Notes under the pieces: model-generated
What the model was told of the DNA's origin: nothing
The model's input: only the letters and a program-made list of their open reading frames with translations
The model's database searches: none
Shown: positions 42,353-51,457 of the stretch, piece after piece
How the letters are laid out: the number at the start of each line of letters is the position of its first letter
How positions within the stretch are numbered: the first letter of the stretch is position 1
Translations under genes and position numbers: made by a program
NCBI RefSeq assembly: GCF_900013425.1
Contig: NZ_FBXK01000005.1
Coordinates: forward strand, 2,418,001-2,482,000
Direction of reading: 5' to 3'
DNA: 64,000 bases
Origin: Sphingobium sp. Z007
GTDB taxonomy: Bacteria > Pseudomonadota > Alphaproteobacteria > Sphingomonadales > Sphingomonadaceae

Positions 42353-43063
42353 ATGAGGGGGCCGAATTTGGCATTAGCTGCTGACGTTGCGACGATTCCG
42401 GTTGAACTGATCGACACCGCCAACCTTCCTGATGGAGGGACGCTGCGCTTGTTGCGCAGGGGCGACGATTATTCGATCCGGTTTCGCGACACGGAATTGA
42501 TGGGCAACCAGGTCCGCCAGTCTGAAGAGGCGCTGGCCATACTGACATGCAAGCGGCTCACGCGAAGTGACAGCCGCATCCTCATCGGCGGGCTGGGCAT
42601 GGGCTTCACGTTGGGCGCCGCGCTCAAATCCCTGCCCGCAACCGCCGCCGTCACGGTGTCGGAACTGCTCCCCGCGATCGTCGAATGGGCGAAAGGGCCG
42701 CTGGCCCACCTGTTCCATGACTATCTGGCCGATCCCAGGGTGACGCTGAAAATGGGCGATGTCCATGATGCGATCGACCAGGAGACGGCCGGCTACGACG
42801 CGATTCTGCTGGACGTCGACAACGGGCCTGACGGGTTGATCCACATCGCCAATGAACGCCTCTATTGCAATTGGGGTTTGCGTGCGGCGCATGCGGCATT
42901 ACGCCCCCAGGGCATTCTGGCCATATGGTCGGCCTATCCCGACGATGCGTTCGTCGACCGGCTCGAACGCGCCCGCTTCGATGTCGAAGAGGTCTATGTT
43001 GCGGTCGTGATCGACGGCGAAAGCGCCCACCACACCATCTGGTTTGCGACCAGACAGGATTGA
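42353..43063 (+). CDS. Spermidine-synthase-like methyltransferase-fold protein
   Basis: A 236-residue protein with the Rossmann-like fold of spermidine synthase and methyltransferases. The nucleoside-binding motif I is ILIGGLGMGFTLGAALK; VTVSELLPAIVEWAKG carries the acidic residue after strand 2; and YDAILLDVDNGPDGLI is the active-site strand. The tetra-Asp polyamine pocket is only partly recognisable, so the reaction is open. It follows the 69-aa gene by 15 bases. Confidence 0.8.
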   Translation: MRGPNLALAADVATIPVELIDTANLPDGGTLRLLRRGDDYSIRFRDTELMGNQVRQSEEALAILTCKRLTRSDSRILIGGLGMGFTLGAALKSLPATAAVTVSELLPAIVEWAKGPLAHLFHDYLADPRVTLKMGDVHDAIDQETAGYDAILLDVDNGPDGLIHIANERLYCNWGLRAAHAALRPQGILAIWSAYPDDAFVDRLERARFDVEEVYVAVVIDGESAHHTIWFATRQD

Positions 43064-43073
43064 CGGCACGTGC

Positions 43074-44459
43074 CTAATCGGCGGGCGTGTTGAACATGAC
43101 GCAGATCCGAGTGCCCGGTCCATCCGACGCGATGCTGACGCTGGCACCCATGCGCGAAGCGGCGGACTGGACGATGGCCAGCCCCAGGCCCGTCCCATCT
43201 GCTCCGGTCAGGCCCGCGGCGCGGAAGAAGCGCTCGAATATCCGGTCATGATATTTGGACGCGATGCCCGGCCCATCGTCGCTGACTGTCAGGCGGACAT
43301 GGTCGGCTTCGCGCGCCAACAGGACGGTTACCATGCCGCCGCGCCCATTATAGCGGATGCCATTGTCGATCAGGTTGGCGATGATTTCGAACACCAGCGT
43401 TCGGTGCGCCTGGACCAGATAACTTTCGCCGTCCTGCGCATCGAGGTCGAGTTCTACCCCCGCCTGGATCGCCTGGTTGATGAGGCGGCCGATGACTGCG
43501 CTGCTCACCTCCTTCAGGTCCACCGCCTCCAAAGGCGGCGACACGCCCCCCTCTTCGGCGCGGGCAAGCGCCAGCAATTGCGTCACCAGCCGTTCCAGCC
43601 GCTGCACCGCGTCGGCAATCTCATCCAACGCGGCGGACGATCCGCGCCGCGCCAGTTCGACCTGCACCTTGAGCACTGACAGCGGCGTGCGCATCTGGTG
43701 CGAAGCATCGGCGGTGAAGCGCCGAACGCCCCCGGTCGCCTTGTCGAGCTGCGCCAGCAGATGGTCGAAGGCGGTGGCGAGCGGCCGCAATTCATTGGGT
43801 AGCGGCCCTGCGTCGAGCGGTGAAAAATCGGGTCGCAGGCTCGAATCGCGCGCCTCCACCGACCGGCGCAGGCGCGCGAGCGGCCGCAGGCTCCACCCCA
43901 AAGCCGGGCGCAGCAGCAGCACAGCGACCCCGACCAGCGCCACTTCGCCCAGCAACAGCGCGATGGTGAGTTGCCCCGCTAGCGTCTTGCGATTGTCGAG
44001 CGTTTCGGCGACCTGGATGATGACCGGCTGGACAATTCGGGGCAGCATTCGTTTCACCTCCGCAATGCGGACACCCTGGTCGCGATAGCGGGCGAAGCGG
44101 AAGCGCGGCTGGTCCACGCTCAGCGTCGCCGGATCGGGCGCTGGCAGATCGGCATAGCCAGTCAGCAAATCACGTCCCACCGCGATCCGATAATAGACAT
44201 TGTCGCGCTCGCTATTCTCCAACATGCCAAAGGCGGCGGGCGGCAGGTCCAGCGTCACCTCGCCCCGCTCCACCTGCACCGTTTCGGCGATCGCGCCCAG
44301 CGCGCCGCCCAGCACCCGGTCGTTGGTCCGGCGCACCACATCGGCGATCAGCGTCGCGCCGCCGATGCCGATGATCGCCGCGGCGCCCAGCAGTGGCCCC
44401 AGCATCGCGGCGAGCAACCGCGTGCGCAGCGCAATGGCGCGCGCGCCCTTAGCCGGCAT
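43074..44459 (-). CDS. TctE-like sensor histidine kinase
   Basis: A 461-residue membrane kinase. Two membrane helices (about 15-40 and 165-190) flank a periplasmic 2CSK_N-type domain; HAMP-like linker LRPLARLRRSVEARDSSLRP follows. The phospho-acceptor block is FTADASHQMRTPLSVLKVQV and the ATPase site shows FEIIANLIDNGIRYNGRGG and VSDDGPGI. The start overlaps the response-regulator stop by 11 bases. Kinases of this group sense di- or tricarboxylates, which fits the divergent citrate-carrier operon. Confidence 0.92.
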   Translation of the reverse strand: MPAKGARAIALRTRLLAAMLGPLLGAAAIIGIGGATLIADVVRRTNDRVLGGALGAIAETVQVERGEVTLDLPPAAFGMLENSERDNVYYRIAVGRDLLTGYADLPAPDPATLSVDQPRFRFARYRDQGVRIAEVKRMLPRIVQPVIIQVAETLDNRKTLAGQLTIALLLGEVALVGVAVLLLRPALGWSLRPLARLRRSVEARDSSLRPDFSPLDAGPLPNELRPLATAFDHLLAQLDKATGGVRRFTADASHQMRTPLSVLKVQVELARRGSSAALDEIADAVQRLERLVTQLLALARAEEGGVSPPLEAVDLKEVSSAVIGRLINQAIQAGVELDLDAQDGESYLVQAHRTLVFEIIANLIDNGIRYNGRGGMVTVLLAREADHVRLTVSDDGPGIASKYHDRIFERFFRAAGLTGADGTGLGLAIVQSAASRMGASVSIASDGPGTRICVMFNTPAD

Positions 44460-45105
44460 CGAGCATATAGCCTACGCCCCGCACCGTACGGATGCCCGGC
44501 CCATCGGGCGCCAGCTTGGCGCGCAGCCGCGTCACATGCACCTCGATCGCGTTGCCCCCGACCGGGTCGTCGAAACCGAATACCTCGCCGATCAGCAATT
44601 CGCGCGGCACCACCTGCCCCGCGCGCGTCGCCAGCGCCTCCAGCACCGCCAGTTCGCGCCGACGCAGGTCGATCGGCCGTCCCGCCACGTCCACTACGCC
44701 GGAGGAGCGGTGGATGGTCAGCGTGCCGACGCGCATTTCCGGCGTCGGATCGCCGCCGCGCCGCCGCCCCAGCGCCCGCACACGCGCCTCCAGTTCCTCC
44801 GGGTCGAAGGGCTTGCGCAGATAATCGTCAGCGCCCAGGTCCAGCCCGCGCACCCGGTCATCCAGCGCGTCGCGCGCGGTCAGCATCAGGACGGGCACCT
44901 TTTCGCCCCGCCGCCGCAATTCGGCCAGCACCGCAAAGCCGTCCATGTCTGGCAGGCCCACGTCGAGGATGACGAGCGCATAGGGTTCGCTGCCGACCAC
45001 GGCCAACGCATCCTCGCCGGTCGCGACATGATCGACGGCATGGCCCCCTACACGGAGCAGGGCGGAAATGCTGCGCGCCAACGCCGCGTCGTCCTCGATC
45101 ATCAA
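44449..45105 (-). CDS. OmpR/TctD-like response regulator
   Basis: A receiver plus winged-helix regulator of about 218 residues. The phospho-acceptor Asp is in LVILDVGLPDMDG, Lys in DDYLRKPFDPEELEARV, and the DNA-binding wing ends IRTVRGVGYMLDAG. The first usual start is TTG 45105, but the frame above it reads ATT CGG ATT TTG ATG ATC, i.e. (M)RILMIEDD, the exact family N-terminus with ATT (45114) in the start position. The true start may be this ATT. It is transcribed with the kinase gene and divergently from the solute-binding protein. Confidence 0.9.
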   Translation of the reverse strand: MMIEDDAALARSISALLRVGGHAVDHVATGEDALAVVGSEPYALVILDVGLPDMDGFAVLAELRRRGEKVPVLMLTARDALDDRVRGLDLGADDYLRKPFDPEELEARVRALGRRRGGDPTPEMRVGTLTIHRSSGVVDVAGRPIDLRRRELAVLEALATRAGQVVPRELLIGEVFGFDDPVGGNAIEVHVTRLRAKLAPDGPGIRTVRGVGYMLDAG

Positions 45106-45209
45106 AATCCGAATGGGGCACCTGATGCTGAAAGGTTGATGACAGCTTGGCTTCGTAACTGACGATCAGATTTATCCGGCGACAGAAACGGAAGAGCAAG
45201 GAGCAGTCG

Positions 45210-46289
45210 ATGCGAAGGGTTATTCAGATCATGGCCGCCTTGGCAAGCCTGGCCGCACCGGCGACCGTGGCGGTCGCGGAGCGCCCAGCCGGCTATCCGC
45301 GCTCCTATGATCAGCTGATCGCGGCCGCGCAGGCCGAACGGCAGCTGATCGTTTACGCCAATGCCGACCGGTCGGAAATGACGCCGGTCATCCTCGCCTT
45401 CCAGCGCCGCTATCCGGGCGTCACCGTGCGCTATGGCGACCTTGGCTCGAACGAAATGTATCGGCGGTTCGTCGCCGAAACCCGCGCGCGCAAGCCGTCG
45501 GCCGATCTCGTCTGGTCATCCGCCATGGACCAGCAGGTAAAGCTCATCAACGATGGCTACGCGCAGGCCTATGCCAGCCCCGAAAAGCCCGCCCTGCCGT
45601 CGTCCGCAGTCTGGAAGAATATGGGCTTTGGCGTCACCGCCGAACCGATCGCCTATGTTTACAATAAGAAGGCGATCGCCAATCCGCCGCGCAGCCATGC
45701 CGCGCTGGAGGCGATGCTGCGCAAGGATCGCAGGGTGCTGACCGGCAAGGTCGCGACCTTTGATCCGGCACGGTCCAACACCGGCTATCTCTATCTGACG
45801 CAGGATTATGCGATCACGCGCGACACACGATCGCTAGTGGAGGCGATGGCGGCGACTCGCCCGCAACTGGCCATAACCACCGAACCGATGTTGCGGGGGG
45901 TGGCCGAAGGACGGCTGTCGATCGCCTATAATGTCATCGGCTCCTACGCCCTGGAGCGGGCGCGCCGCGACCCGCGCATCGGCGTCTTCTTCCCGCAGGA
46001 TTACACCATCGTCATGTCGCGCATCGCCTTCATCGCGCGGGAAGCGCGGCATCCCGCCGCAGCGAAACTCTTCCTCGATTTTCTGCTGTCGCGCCAGGGC
46101 CAGTCCCTGCTCGCCCAGCATAGCCTCTGGCCGGTTCGCACCGATATTCGCGGCCGCCGCCTTCCCGCGGCCCAGGCGCGCCCGGTGCGCGTCGGTCCGC
46201 AACTTCTCGCCAATCTCGATCGCCTGAAACAACAGCGCTTCCTGCGCGAATGGCATGCGGTCCTCGCCTCTGGAGCCGAACGGAAATGA
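45210..46289 (+). CDS. Periplasmic solute-binding protein
   Basis: A 359-residue binding protein of the Fe3+/AfuA-like type 2 fold, with a signal peptide (about 1-23). Typical blocks are AERQLIVYANADRSEMTPVI, FQRRYPGVTVRYGDLG, and the C-terminal RHPAAAKLFLDFLLSRQGQS. No permease or ATPase genes are near, so it is probably not part of an ABC importer. It starts 105 bases from the divergent two-component system and overlaps the porin gene by four bases. It may present a ligand to the sensor kinase. Confidence 0.87.
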   Translation: MRRVIQIMAALASLAAPATVAVAERPAGYPRSYDQLIAAAQAERQLIVYANADRSEMTPVILAFQRRYPGVTVRYGDLGSNEMYRRFVAETRARKPSADLVWSSAMDQQVKLINDGYAQAYASPEKPALPSSAVWKNMGFGVTAEPIAYVYNKKAIANPPRSHAALEAMLRKDRRVLTGKVATFDPARSNTGYLYLTQDYAITRDTRSLVEAMAATRPQLAITTEPMLRGVAEGRLSIAYNVIGSYALERARRDPRIGVFFPQDYTIVMSRIAFIAREARHPAAAKLFLDFLLSRQGQSLLAQHSLWPVRTDIRGRRLPAAQARPVRVGPQLLANLDRLKQQRFLREWHAVLASGAERK

Positions 46290-47761
46290 CCTCTTCCTTC
46301 CTGCGCGGCGGTTGCGCCGCGCTGGCGCTGATCGCCACAACCCCCGCGCTCGCGCAGACCCCCAGTGCCGACGAACTCGCCGCGGTGGTTCGGGCGCAGG
46401 CAGCCGAAATCGCGACGCTCAAGGCCCGCCTGGACAAATTGGAAGGGCAGGACATAGCCCGCAATGCGGCACCGCCATCTGCGCCACAAATGGCGCAGCA
46501 ACAGGCCGCTCCGCCGCTGGTGGTCACCCCCTTTGCGCCGCAGATCGTGCCGCCCGGCCCCGCCGACATCGACGTGGCGCAGGCGCGCGCCATCGCGGCC
46601 AACGAAGTCGGCCTCAAGACCGAATGGGGCGCCGGCCTGCCCGTATTCCGTTCGGCCGATGGCGTCTTCACCTACAAGCCGCGTGGCCGCATCCTGGTGG
46701 ATGTCAGTTCCACCATGGGATCGCGCTATAACGGCCGCAACACCACAACGACGGGCATGCGCGCGCTGCGCCTGGGGCTGGAAGGGGGCGTCGGGCCGCA
46801 TTTCTTCTACCAGTTCGAAACCGACTTCTCCGAAAATGAAGTCGACATCGTCACCGCCTTCATGGGCTGGCGCAACAAGATCAGCAGCAAAGTCGATTAT
46901 GACGTGCGCGTCGGCCACCTGTTCAACGACCGCGCGTTCGAAGGCAGCACGGGGTCCGATTCCACCCCCTTCCTGGAACGTGGCACGGTATCGACCGCCA
47001 TCATCCCGCAGCGCGGCTTCTATGGCATCGGCATCATGGGGCGTATGTTCGGGCCGAACTGGCACGCGTCGGTCGCTGTCACTGGCGACCGGGTGGACGG
47101 GCAGCAGGCGACCAACGACAGCCGCACCGTGTCGGCGCGCGCCCACTGGAACCCGATCAAGACCGATCGCGCGCTGCTGCATGTCGGCGCCTGGGGCTTT
47201 GACGAAGCCTTGTCCTCGGCCGCCACGACGTTGACGCGCAGCACCGTGATCGGCGGGCGCTTCAACGGCGTGGTCCGCGTGAGCACAGGCGAACTGCTGG
47301 GCGGCCGATCCACCACCGGCTATGGCGTCGAACTGGGCGGCTATAGCGGCGGCCTTTGGGTGATGGGCGAGGCCGGGCAGCGGATCGCGCGGCTCGACGC
47401 CGGACGGTCCGACTTCACGAGCAAGGCCTGGAGCGTCTCCACCGGCTTCTTCCTGACCGGCGAACTGCCGCCCTACAACCCGCGCCTGGGCAGTTTCGGC
47501 CAGCCCAATGTGCTCGATCCGGTGCTCGACGGCGGCACCGGCGCGATTGAACTGACCGCGCGCTATGAAAATCTGGATTATACCGACCTTGTCCTGGGCG
47601 GCGAAGGCTGGGCCGCGACGGTCGGGGTCAACTGGTATCTCAATAGCTTCACCCGCTTCCAGCTCAACGGCATCCAGTGGCACAGCGACAATCGCGCCGG
47701 TGCCTATACCGGCAGCGACGATGGCCAGACCATCTCCGCCCGCGTCGGCGTGACCTTCTGA
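46286..47761 (+). CDS. OprO/OprP-type outer-membrane porin
   Basis: A 491-residue porin. After a signal peptide (cleavage near TPALAQ) comes a short coiled coil (DELAAVVRAQAAEIATLKAR), the trimerisation-type segment of this family, then a beta-barrel with LRLGLEGGVGPHFFYQFETD and DYDVRVGHLFNDRAFEGST, ending in ISARVGVTF with the terminal Phe. ATG 46286 overlaps the binding-protein stop (ATGA). It presumably lets the anionic substrate of the downstream CitMHS carrier cross the outer membrane. Confidence 0.88.
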   Translation: MTSSFLRGGCAALALIATTPALAQTPSADELAAVVRAQAAEIATLKARLDKLEGQDIARNAAPPSAPQMAQQQAAPPLVVTPFAPQIVPPGPADIDVAQARAIAANEVGLKTEWGAGLPVFRSADGVFTYKPRGRILVDVSSTMGSRYNGRNTTTTGMRALRLGLEGGVGPHFFYQFETDFSENEVDIVTAFMGWRNKISSKVDYDVRVGHLFNDRAFEGSTGSDSTPFLERGTVSTAIIPQRGFYGIGIMGRMFGPNWHASVAVTGDRVDGQQATNDSRTVSARAHWNPIKTDRALLHVGAWGFDEALSSAATTLTRSTVIGGRFNGVVRVSTGELLGGRSTTGYGVELGGYSGGLWVMGEAGQRIARLDAGRSDFTSKAWSVSTGFFLTGELPPYNPRLGSFGQPNVLDPVLDGGTGAIELTARYENLDYTDLVLGGEGWAATVGVNWYLNSFTRFQLNGIQWHSDNRAGAYTGSDDGQTISARVGVTF

Positions 47762-47795
47762 TCCTGACTCCTCCTACCCTTTCAAGGACGTAGCG

Positions 47796-49103
47796 ATGAA
47801 CCTTGCCCTGCTCGGCTTCCTGATGGTCGCCACCTTCATGACGCTGATTATGACCAAAAAAATGACGCCGCTGGTCGCGCTGATCGTCATCCCCTCGCTG
47901 TTCGGCGTCATCGCCGGCCAGGCCGCCGGCCTTGGCGACATGATGATCGAGGGCATCAAGAATCTTGCGCCGACCGGCGTGATGCTGCTGTTTGCCATCC
48001 TGTTCTTCTCGACCATGACGGACACTGGCCTGTTCGACCCGCTGGTCGGACGGCTGGTTCGCCTCGTCCATGGAGACCCCTTGCTGATCCTCTTGGGAAC
48101 GGTCGTGCTGTGCGCGGTCGTCAGCCTCGATGGCGATGGGTCGACCACCTATATCATTTCGATCGCCGCGCTACTGCCGCTCTACAAGCGGTTCGGCATG
48201 AAGCGCATCTACCTCGTTTGCCTCCTGATGGCGACGAGCGGCATCATGAACCTGACGCCATGGGGCGGGCCGACCGCTCGCGCCGCAAGCGCGCTCAAGC
48301 TCGATCCCGCTACCCTGTTCCTGCCGCTGATCCCCGGCATGGTCGCGGGCCTCGCCTTCCTCCTCGGCCTCGCCTTTTGGTTCGGGATCAAGGAGCGGCG
48401 ACGCCTGGGCCACGTCCATATGCCGCAGCGCGAACCGGTCGACATCGCCGACCTTGGCGTGTCACAATATCCTGAAGCGCGCCGCCCGCATCTGCGCTGG
48501 TTCAACGCCACCCTGGTGGTCGCGCTGCTCGGCCTGTTGGTCTGGGGCATCCTGCCGCTGTCGGTGCTGATGATGATCGCCTTCGCCATCGCCATGATCG
48601 TCAACTATCCCGGCGTCGCCCAGCAAAAGGAGCGGATCGCCGCTCATGCAGGCAATGTCCTGTCGGTCGTGTCGCTCATCTTCGCCGCGGGCATCTTCAC
48701 CGGCATACTGGGCGGCACCGGCATGGTCGAAGCCATGAGCAAGGAAGTCGTCGGCTTCATCCCGCCCGCGCTCGGCCCCTATATGGCGCCGATCACGGCG
48801 TTGCTGTCCATGCCCTTCACCTTCTTCATCTCCAACGACGCATTCTATTTCGGGATGTTGCCGATCCTGGCCGAAGCGGGCGCCCATTATGGCGTGGAGC
48901 CGATGGCGATCGCCCGCGCCTCGCTGATGGGGCAGCCGGTCCATCTGCTCAGCCCGCTGGTGCCGTCGACCTATCTGCTGGTCAGCCTGGCGGGCATCGA
49001 CCTTGCCGATCACCAGCGCTTCACCCTGCTGCCCGCTGCTGCCGTCTGCATCGTCATGACGCTGGTTGGCATGATCGCCCTAGCCTTCCCCTTCGTTGCA
49101 TAA
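47796..49103 (+). CDS. citM: CitMHS-family citrate (metal-citrate) transporter
   Basis: A 435-residue carrier with about 12 hydrophobic segments. Family blocks seen are MTKKMTPLVALIVIPSLFGV, VVSLDGDGSTTYIISIAALL, and MNLTPWGGPTARAASALK. Members import citrate complexed with Mg or Ca in exchange with protons. It lies 34 bases after the porin gene and ends at a strong terminator. With the TctDE-like regulators, binding protein and porin it forms a citrate or related tricarboxylate uptake unit. Confidence 0.93.
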   Translation: MNLALLGFLMVATFMTLIMTKKMTPLVALIVIPSLFGVIAGQAAGLGDMMIEGIKNLAPTGVMLLFAILFFSTMTDTGLFDPLVGRLVRLVHGDPLLILLGTVVLCAVVSLDGDGSTTYIISIAALLPLYKRFGMKRIYLVCLLMATSGIMNLTPWGGPTARAASALKLDPATLFLPLIPGMVAGLAFLLGLAFWFGIKERRRLGHVHMPQREPVDIADLGVSQYPEARRPHLRWFNATLVVALLGLLVWGILPLSVLMMIAFAIAMIVNYPGVAQQKERIAAHAGNVLSVVSLIFAAGIFTGILGGTGMVEAMSKEVVGFIPPALGPYMAPITALLSMPFTFFISNDAFYFGMLPILAEAGAHYGVEPMAIARASLMGQPVHLLSPLVPSTYLLVSLAGIDLADHQRFTLLPAAAVCIVMTLVGMIALAFPFVA

Positions 49104-49107
49104 ACAG

Positions 49108-49150
49108 CAAAAAGGCGCGCTGTTCCATTGGAACGGCGCGCCTTTTGTTT
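49108..49150. terminator. Strong rho-independent terminator
   Basis: The stem pairs CAAAAAGGCGCGCTGTTCC (from 49108) with GGAACGGCGCGCCTTTTG (to 49147), with one G-U pair, one bulged A and a three-base loop, then TTT. The A-run on the left and T-run on the right make it bidirectional: it ends the citM operon and the convergent terC gene. Confidence 0.9.
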
Positions 49151-49162
49151 AGAGAATGCCCG

Positions 49163-49816
49163 TCAGAAAAGCGTGACCAGCCCCGTCGCCGGATCAATCG
49201 CGCCTTCATAGATCATCTTACCCGCGACATAGAGGATCACGACCAGGCCGAAATAGGCGATGGCGCGATAGCGTTCTATGACGCGCGCCAGCAGGTTGGC
49301 CGCTATGCCCATCAACGCGACCGACAAAATCAGCCCGATGACCAGGATGCCCGGATGGTCGCGCGCTGCGCCGGCGACGGCCAGCACATTGTCCAGGCTC
49401 ATGCTGACATCGGCGATGGCGACCGCCCAGGCGGCCTGGGCGAAGCTGCGCGGCGCGGCCTTCCCCGCAACATCTTCGCCATCTTCCGCCGCGCCGCCCG
49501 ACCGCAGCTCGCGCCACATTTTCCACGCGACCCACACCAGCAACAGGCCACCGGCGAACACCAGCCCGACCAGTTGCATGAGTTGCGTCACCAGCAAGGC
49601 GAAGGCGATGCGAAGCACCAGCGCTGCGATCACGCCGATCGCGATCACCTTGCGCCGTGACGCGGGCGGCAGGCCCGCGGCCAGCGCGCCGACGACGATC
49701 GCATTGTCCGCCGCCAGCATGATGTCGATCAGCACGACCTGGCCAAAGGCCGCCAAAGCGGAAGGGGAGCCGAGATTGGAAAAATCCGCGGCGATGTGGG
49801 TCCAGATGTCGTTCAT
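49163..49816 (-). CDS. TerC family integral membrane protein
   Basis: A 217-residue membrane protein with about seven helices. The two Asp-Asn sites expected for metal transport are in IDIMLAADNAIVVGALAA and ADVSMSLDNVLAVAGAA. Relatives (YkoY/YjbE/MeeF) export manganese or help load secreted metalloproteins. I looked upstream for a yybP-ykoY manganese riboswitch and could not see one. It converges with citM at the shared terminator. Confidence 0.92.
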   Translation of the reverse strand: MNDIWTHIAADFSNLGSPSALAAFGQVVLIDIMLAADNAIVVGALAAGLPPASRRKVIAIGVIAALVLRIAFALLVTQLMQLVGLVFAGGLLLVWVAWKMWRELRSGGAAEDGEDVAGKAAPRSFAQAAWAVAIADVSMSLDNVLAVAGAARDHPGILVIGLILSVALMGIAANLLARVIERYRAIAYFGLVVILYVAGKMIYEGAIDPATGLVTLF

Positions 49817-49979
49817 AAATCCTCTCGCCGTAGCGAAGCGGCGACACCGGGCGTCGCCGCCGCCTCGAACGGCCTGCTCGATCGGAAAGCCACGGCCCGG
49901 CGCATCCGCGCAGAGCCGGCGACCGACTAGAAGAGGAAGCTGTCAGGCACCTTTCAGGCGAAGAGCGCCATCGCTTTCG

Positions 49980-50453
49980 CTATTGCCCAACCACGTCATG
50001 GTGCATCGGCGCCAGTTTCGACAGGAAGCGGTTCTGCGCCTGGAAATCAATTTTTTCTTCACGCATCGCCTGTTGCAGCAATTCGACCAGGCGGTTCATA
50101 TCCTTGCGCTGCACCCCCAGATCCTTGTGCGAACTGGCCATGTCACGGCCGCTATAGGCGCATCCGGCGTTGAGAATGTAACAGAATTGCTCGACCAGAG
50201 TCCGCTGCAGCCGGACCTTGTCATGGCTGGTAAATATCTCGCCGATGACCGGATCGGCATAGGCCCGCGTCACCAGGCCATCGACCACCCGGCCAATGCC
50301 ATCCTGGCCATGAAAGGCCTTGGCCATGGCATCGCCGGTAAAGGGCGCCGCGCCCGCATTGGCGTTGCTGGCGACATAGGGATCGACGCTTTCCTCGCCG
50401 GGCATGGCGTAGGGCGTCGCCTGGAGCAGGAGCAGGGACAGGATCAGCGACAT
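49980..50453 (-). CDS. Exported group 1 truncated haemoglobin
   Basis: A 157-residue protein with an N-terminal hydrophobic leader (LILSLLLLQATPYAM) and a truncated globin domain. The family's F-helix region is CAYSGRDMASSHKDLGV, where His of SSHKD is the likely proximal haem ligand; HDKVRLQRTLVEQFCYILNA precedes it, and FLSKLAPMHHDVV ends the domain. Most truncated globins are cytoplasmic, so the leader is unusual. It follows the DUF3034 gene by 11 bases. Role in O2/NO handling or sensing is inferred. Confidence 0.87.
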   Translation of the reverse strand: MSLILSLLLLQATPYAMPGEESVDPYVASNANAGAAPFTGDAMAKAFHGQDGIGRVVDGLVTRAYADPVIGEIFTSHDKVRLQRTLVEQFCYILNAGCAYSGRDMASSHKDLGVQRKDMNRLVELLQQAMREEKIDFQAQNRFLSKLAPMHHDVVGQ

Positions 50454-50464
50454 TGCAATAGTCC

Positions 50465-51334
50465 TTAAAAGGCGGCCTGGAGCGAGAAAAGGACGCCGCG
50501 CTGGCCCTTCACCGTCGCGATCGAGCCAAGATCGACATAAGCAACCGTCGCGGTCAGGTTGCGGTTAAGCGCCACGGCGGCGAAGGCGTCGAACCAGTCA
50601 TCCTCCCGCGCGATGCCCAGATTGTTCGGCTTGCTGCGAAACTCGCCGCCAATGGCCAGCCCGCGCGACAATTGCCAGGCGGCCGACCCTTCAAACTCCA
50701 CGCCATAATCGCCGTTCTTGTCGCCGCCAAAGCCCAGCAGGCCCATCTGGTTCGCCTTGGTCAGGCGTGCGGTCGCCGACAGCAGGATGGAGCGGGACAG
50801 GAACAGCCGACTGACCGTGGCATAATAATCCACGCCCTCGTCATGGCGCGCGCCGATCGCGCGCACGATATCGCCCTGTCCATTTTTCTTATATTGCATG
50901 CCGACCGCGATCGCCGGCACCGCATCATAGACCAGGTCACCCGCGACGCGCAGCTTGGCACCGACGATATCCTGCGAAAAAGCATAATCCTTGCCCAGCC
51001 CCAGCGCCGCGCCGATCTCGTTCGTGTTGAAATCCTGATGGGTATAACTCAGTTCCAGCCGGTCGCGTATCCCGATGGCGACGCCGGCGCTCTGATAGTC
51101 ATAATCCTTGACCTCGACGATCGTACCGTGCGCGGACAGGCCGATGCCCTCGTCCGTCTCATTGCCCGCGATCACCGCCCACGGGGTCAGGCCGCCGCCG
51201 GCCGCTCCCTCCAATGAGCTGATGCCGTTTGTCAACAGCAATTTGCCGCCATTACGGAGCGGTTTGGCCATGGCTTGCCCAGCGGGCAGAGCGGCCGCCA
51301 GCGCGGCGAGCGCGAAGAAGGAAAATCGGTTCAT
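50465..51334 (-). CDS. DUF3034 family protein, outer-membrane type
   Basis: A 289-residue protein with a signal peptide (cleavage near GQAMAK) and strand-rich sequence ending in GVLFSLQAAF, a barrel-type terminal Phe. The opening NGGKLLLTNGISSLEGAAGG followed by GLTPWAVIAGNE is the DUF3034 signature. First gene of a pair with the exported globin and divergent from the cupredoxin/GGDEF-EAL genes, an association I have seen described around methylamine-utilisation-like cupredoxins. Function unknown. Confidence 0.87.
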   Translation of the reverse strand: MNRFSFFALAALAAALPAGQAMAKPLRNGGKLLLTNGISSLEGAAGGGLTPWAVIAGNETDEGIGLSAHGTIVEVKDYDYQSAGVAIGIRDRLELSYTHQDFNTNEIGAALGLGKDYAFSQDIVGAKLRVAGDLVYDAVPAIAVGMQYKKNGQGDIVRAIGARHDEGVDYYATVSRLFLSRSILLSATARLTKANQMGLLGFGGDKNGDYGVEFEGSAAWQLSRGLAIGGEFRSKPNNLGIAREDDWFDAFAAVALNRNLTATVAYVDLGSIATVKGQRGVLFSLQAAF

Positions 51335-51457
51335 GCCATGCTGATAGCCTTACATGGTTAATATTCGCTTTGCCGGGCGGAGCGGCCACCGTGGCAAAAA
51401 ACTCGGTCCATTCCGCACTAAACATTTGTTCAACCTTAACGGTTAGGAGAGCGCCTC

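Noticed and set aside
46001..47683. 560-codon minus-strand frame over the binding-protein and porin genes
   Set aside because: Shadow frame without motifs; both plus-strand genes have signal peptides and family signatures.
49817..49979. Possible yybP-ykoY manganese riboswitch upstream of terC
   Set aside because: The conserved stems and the GGAGUA-type block could not be found in the leader.
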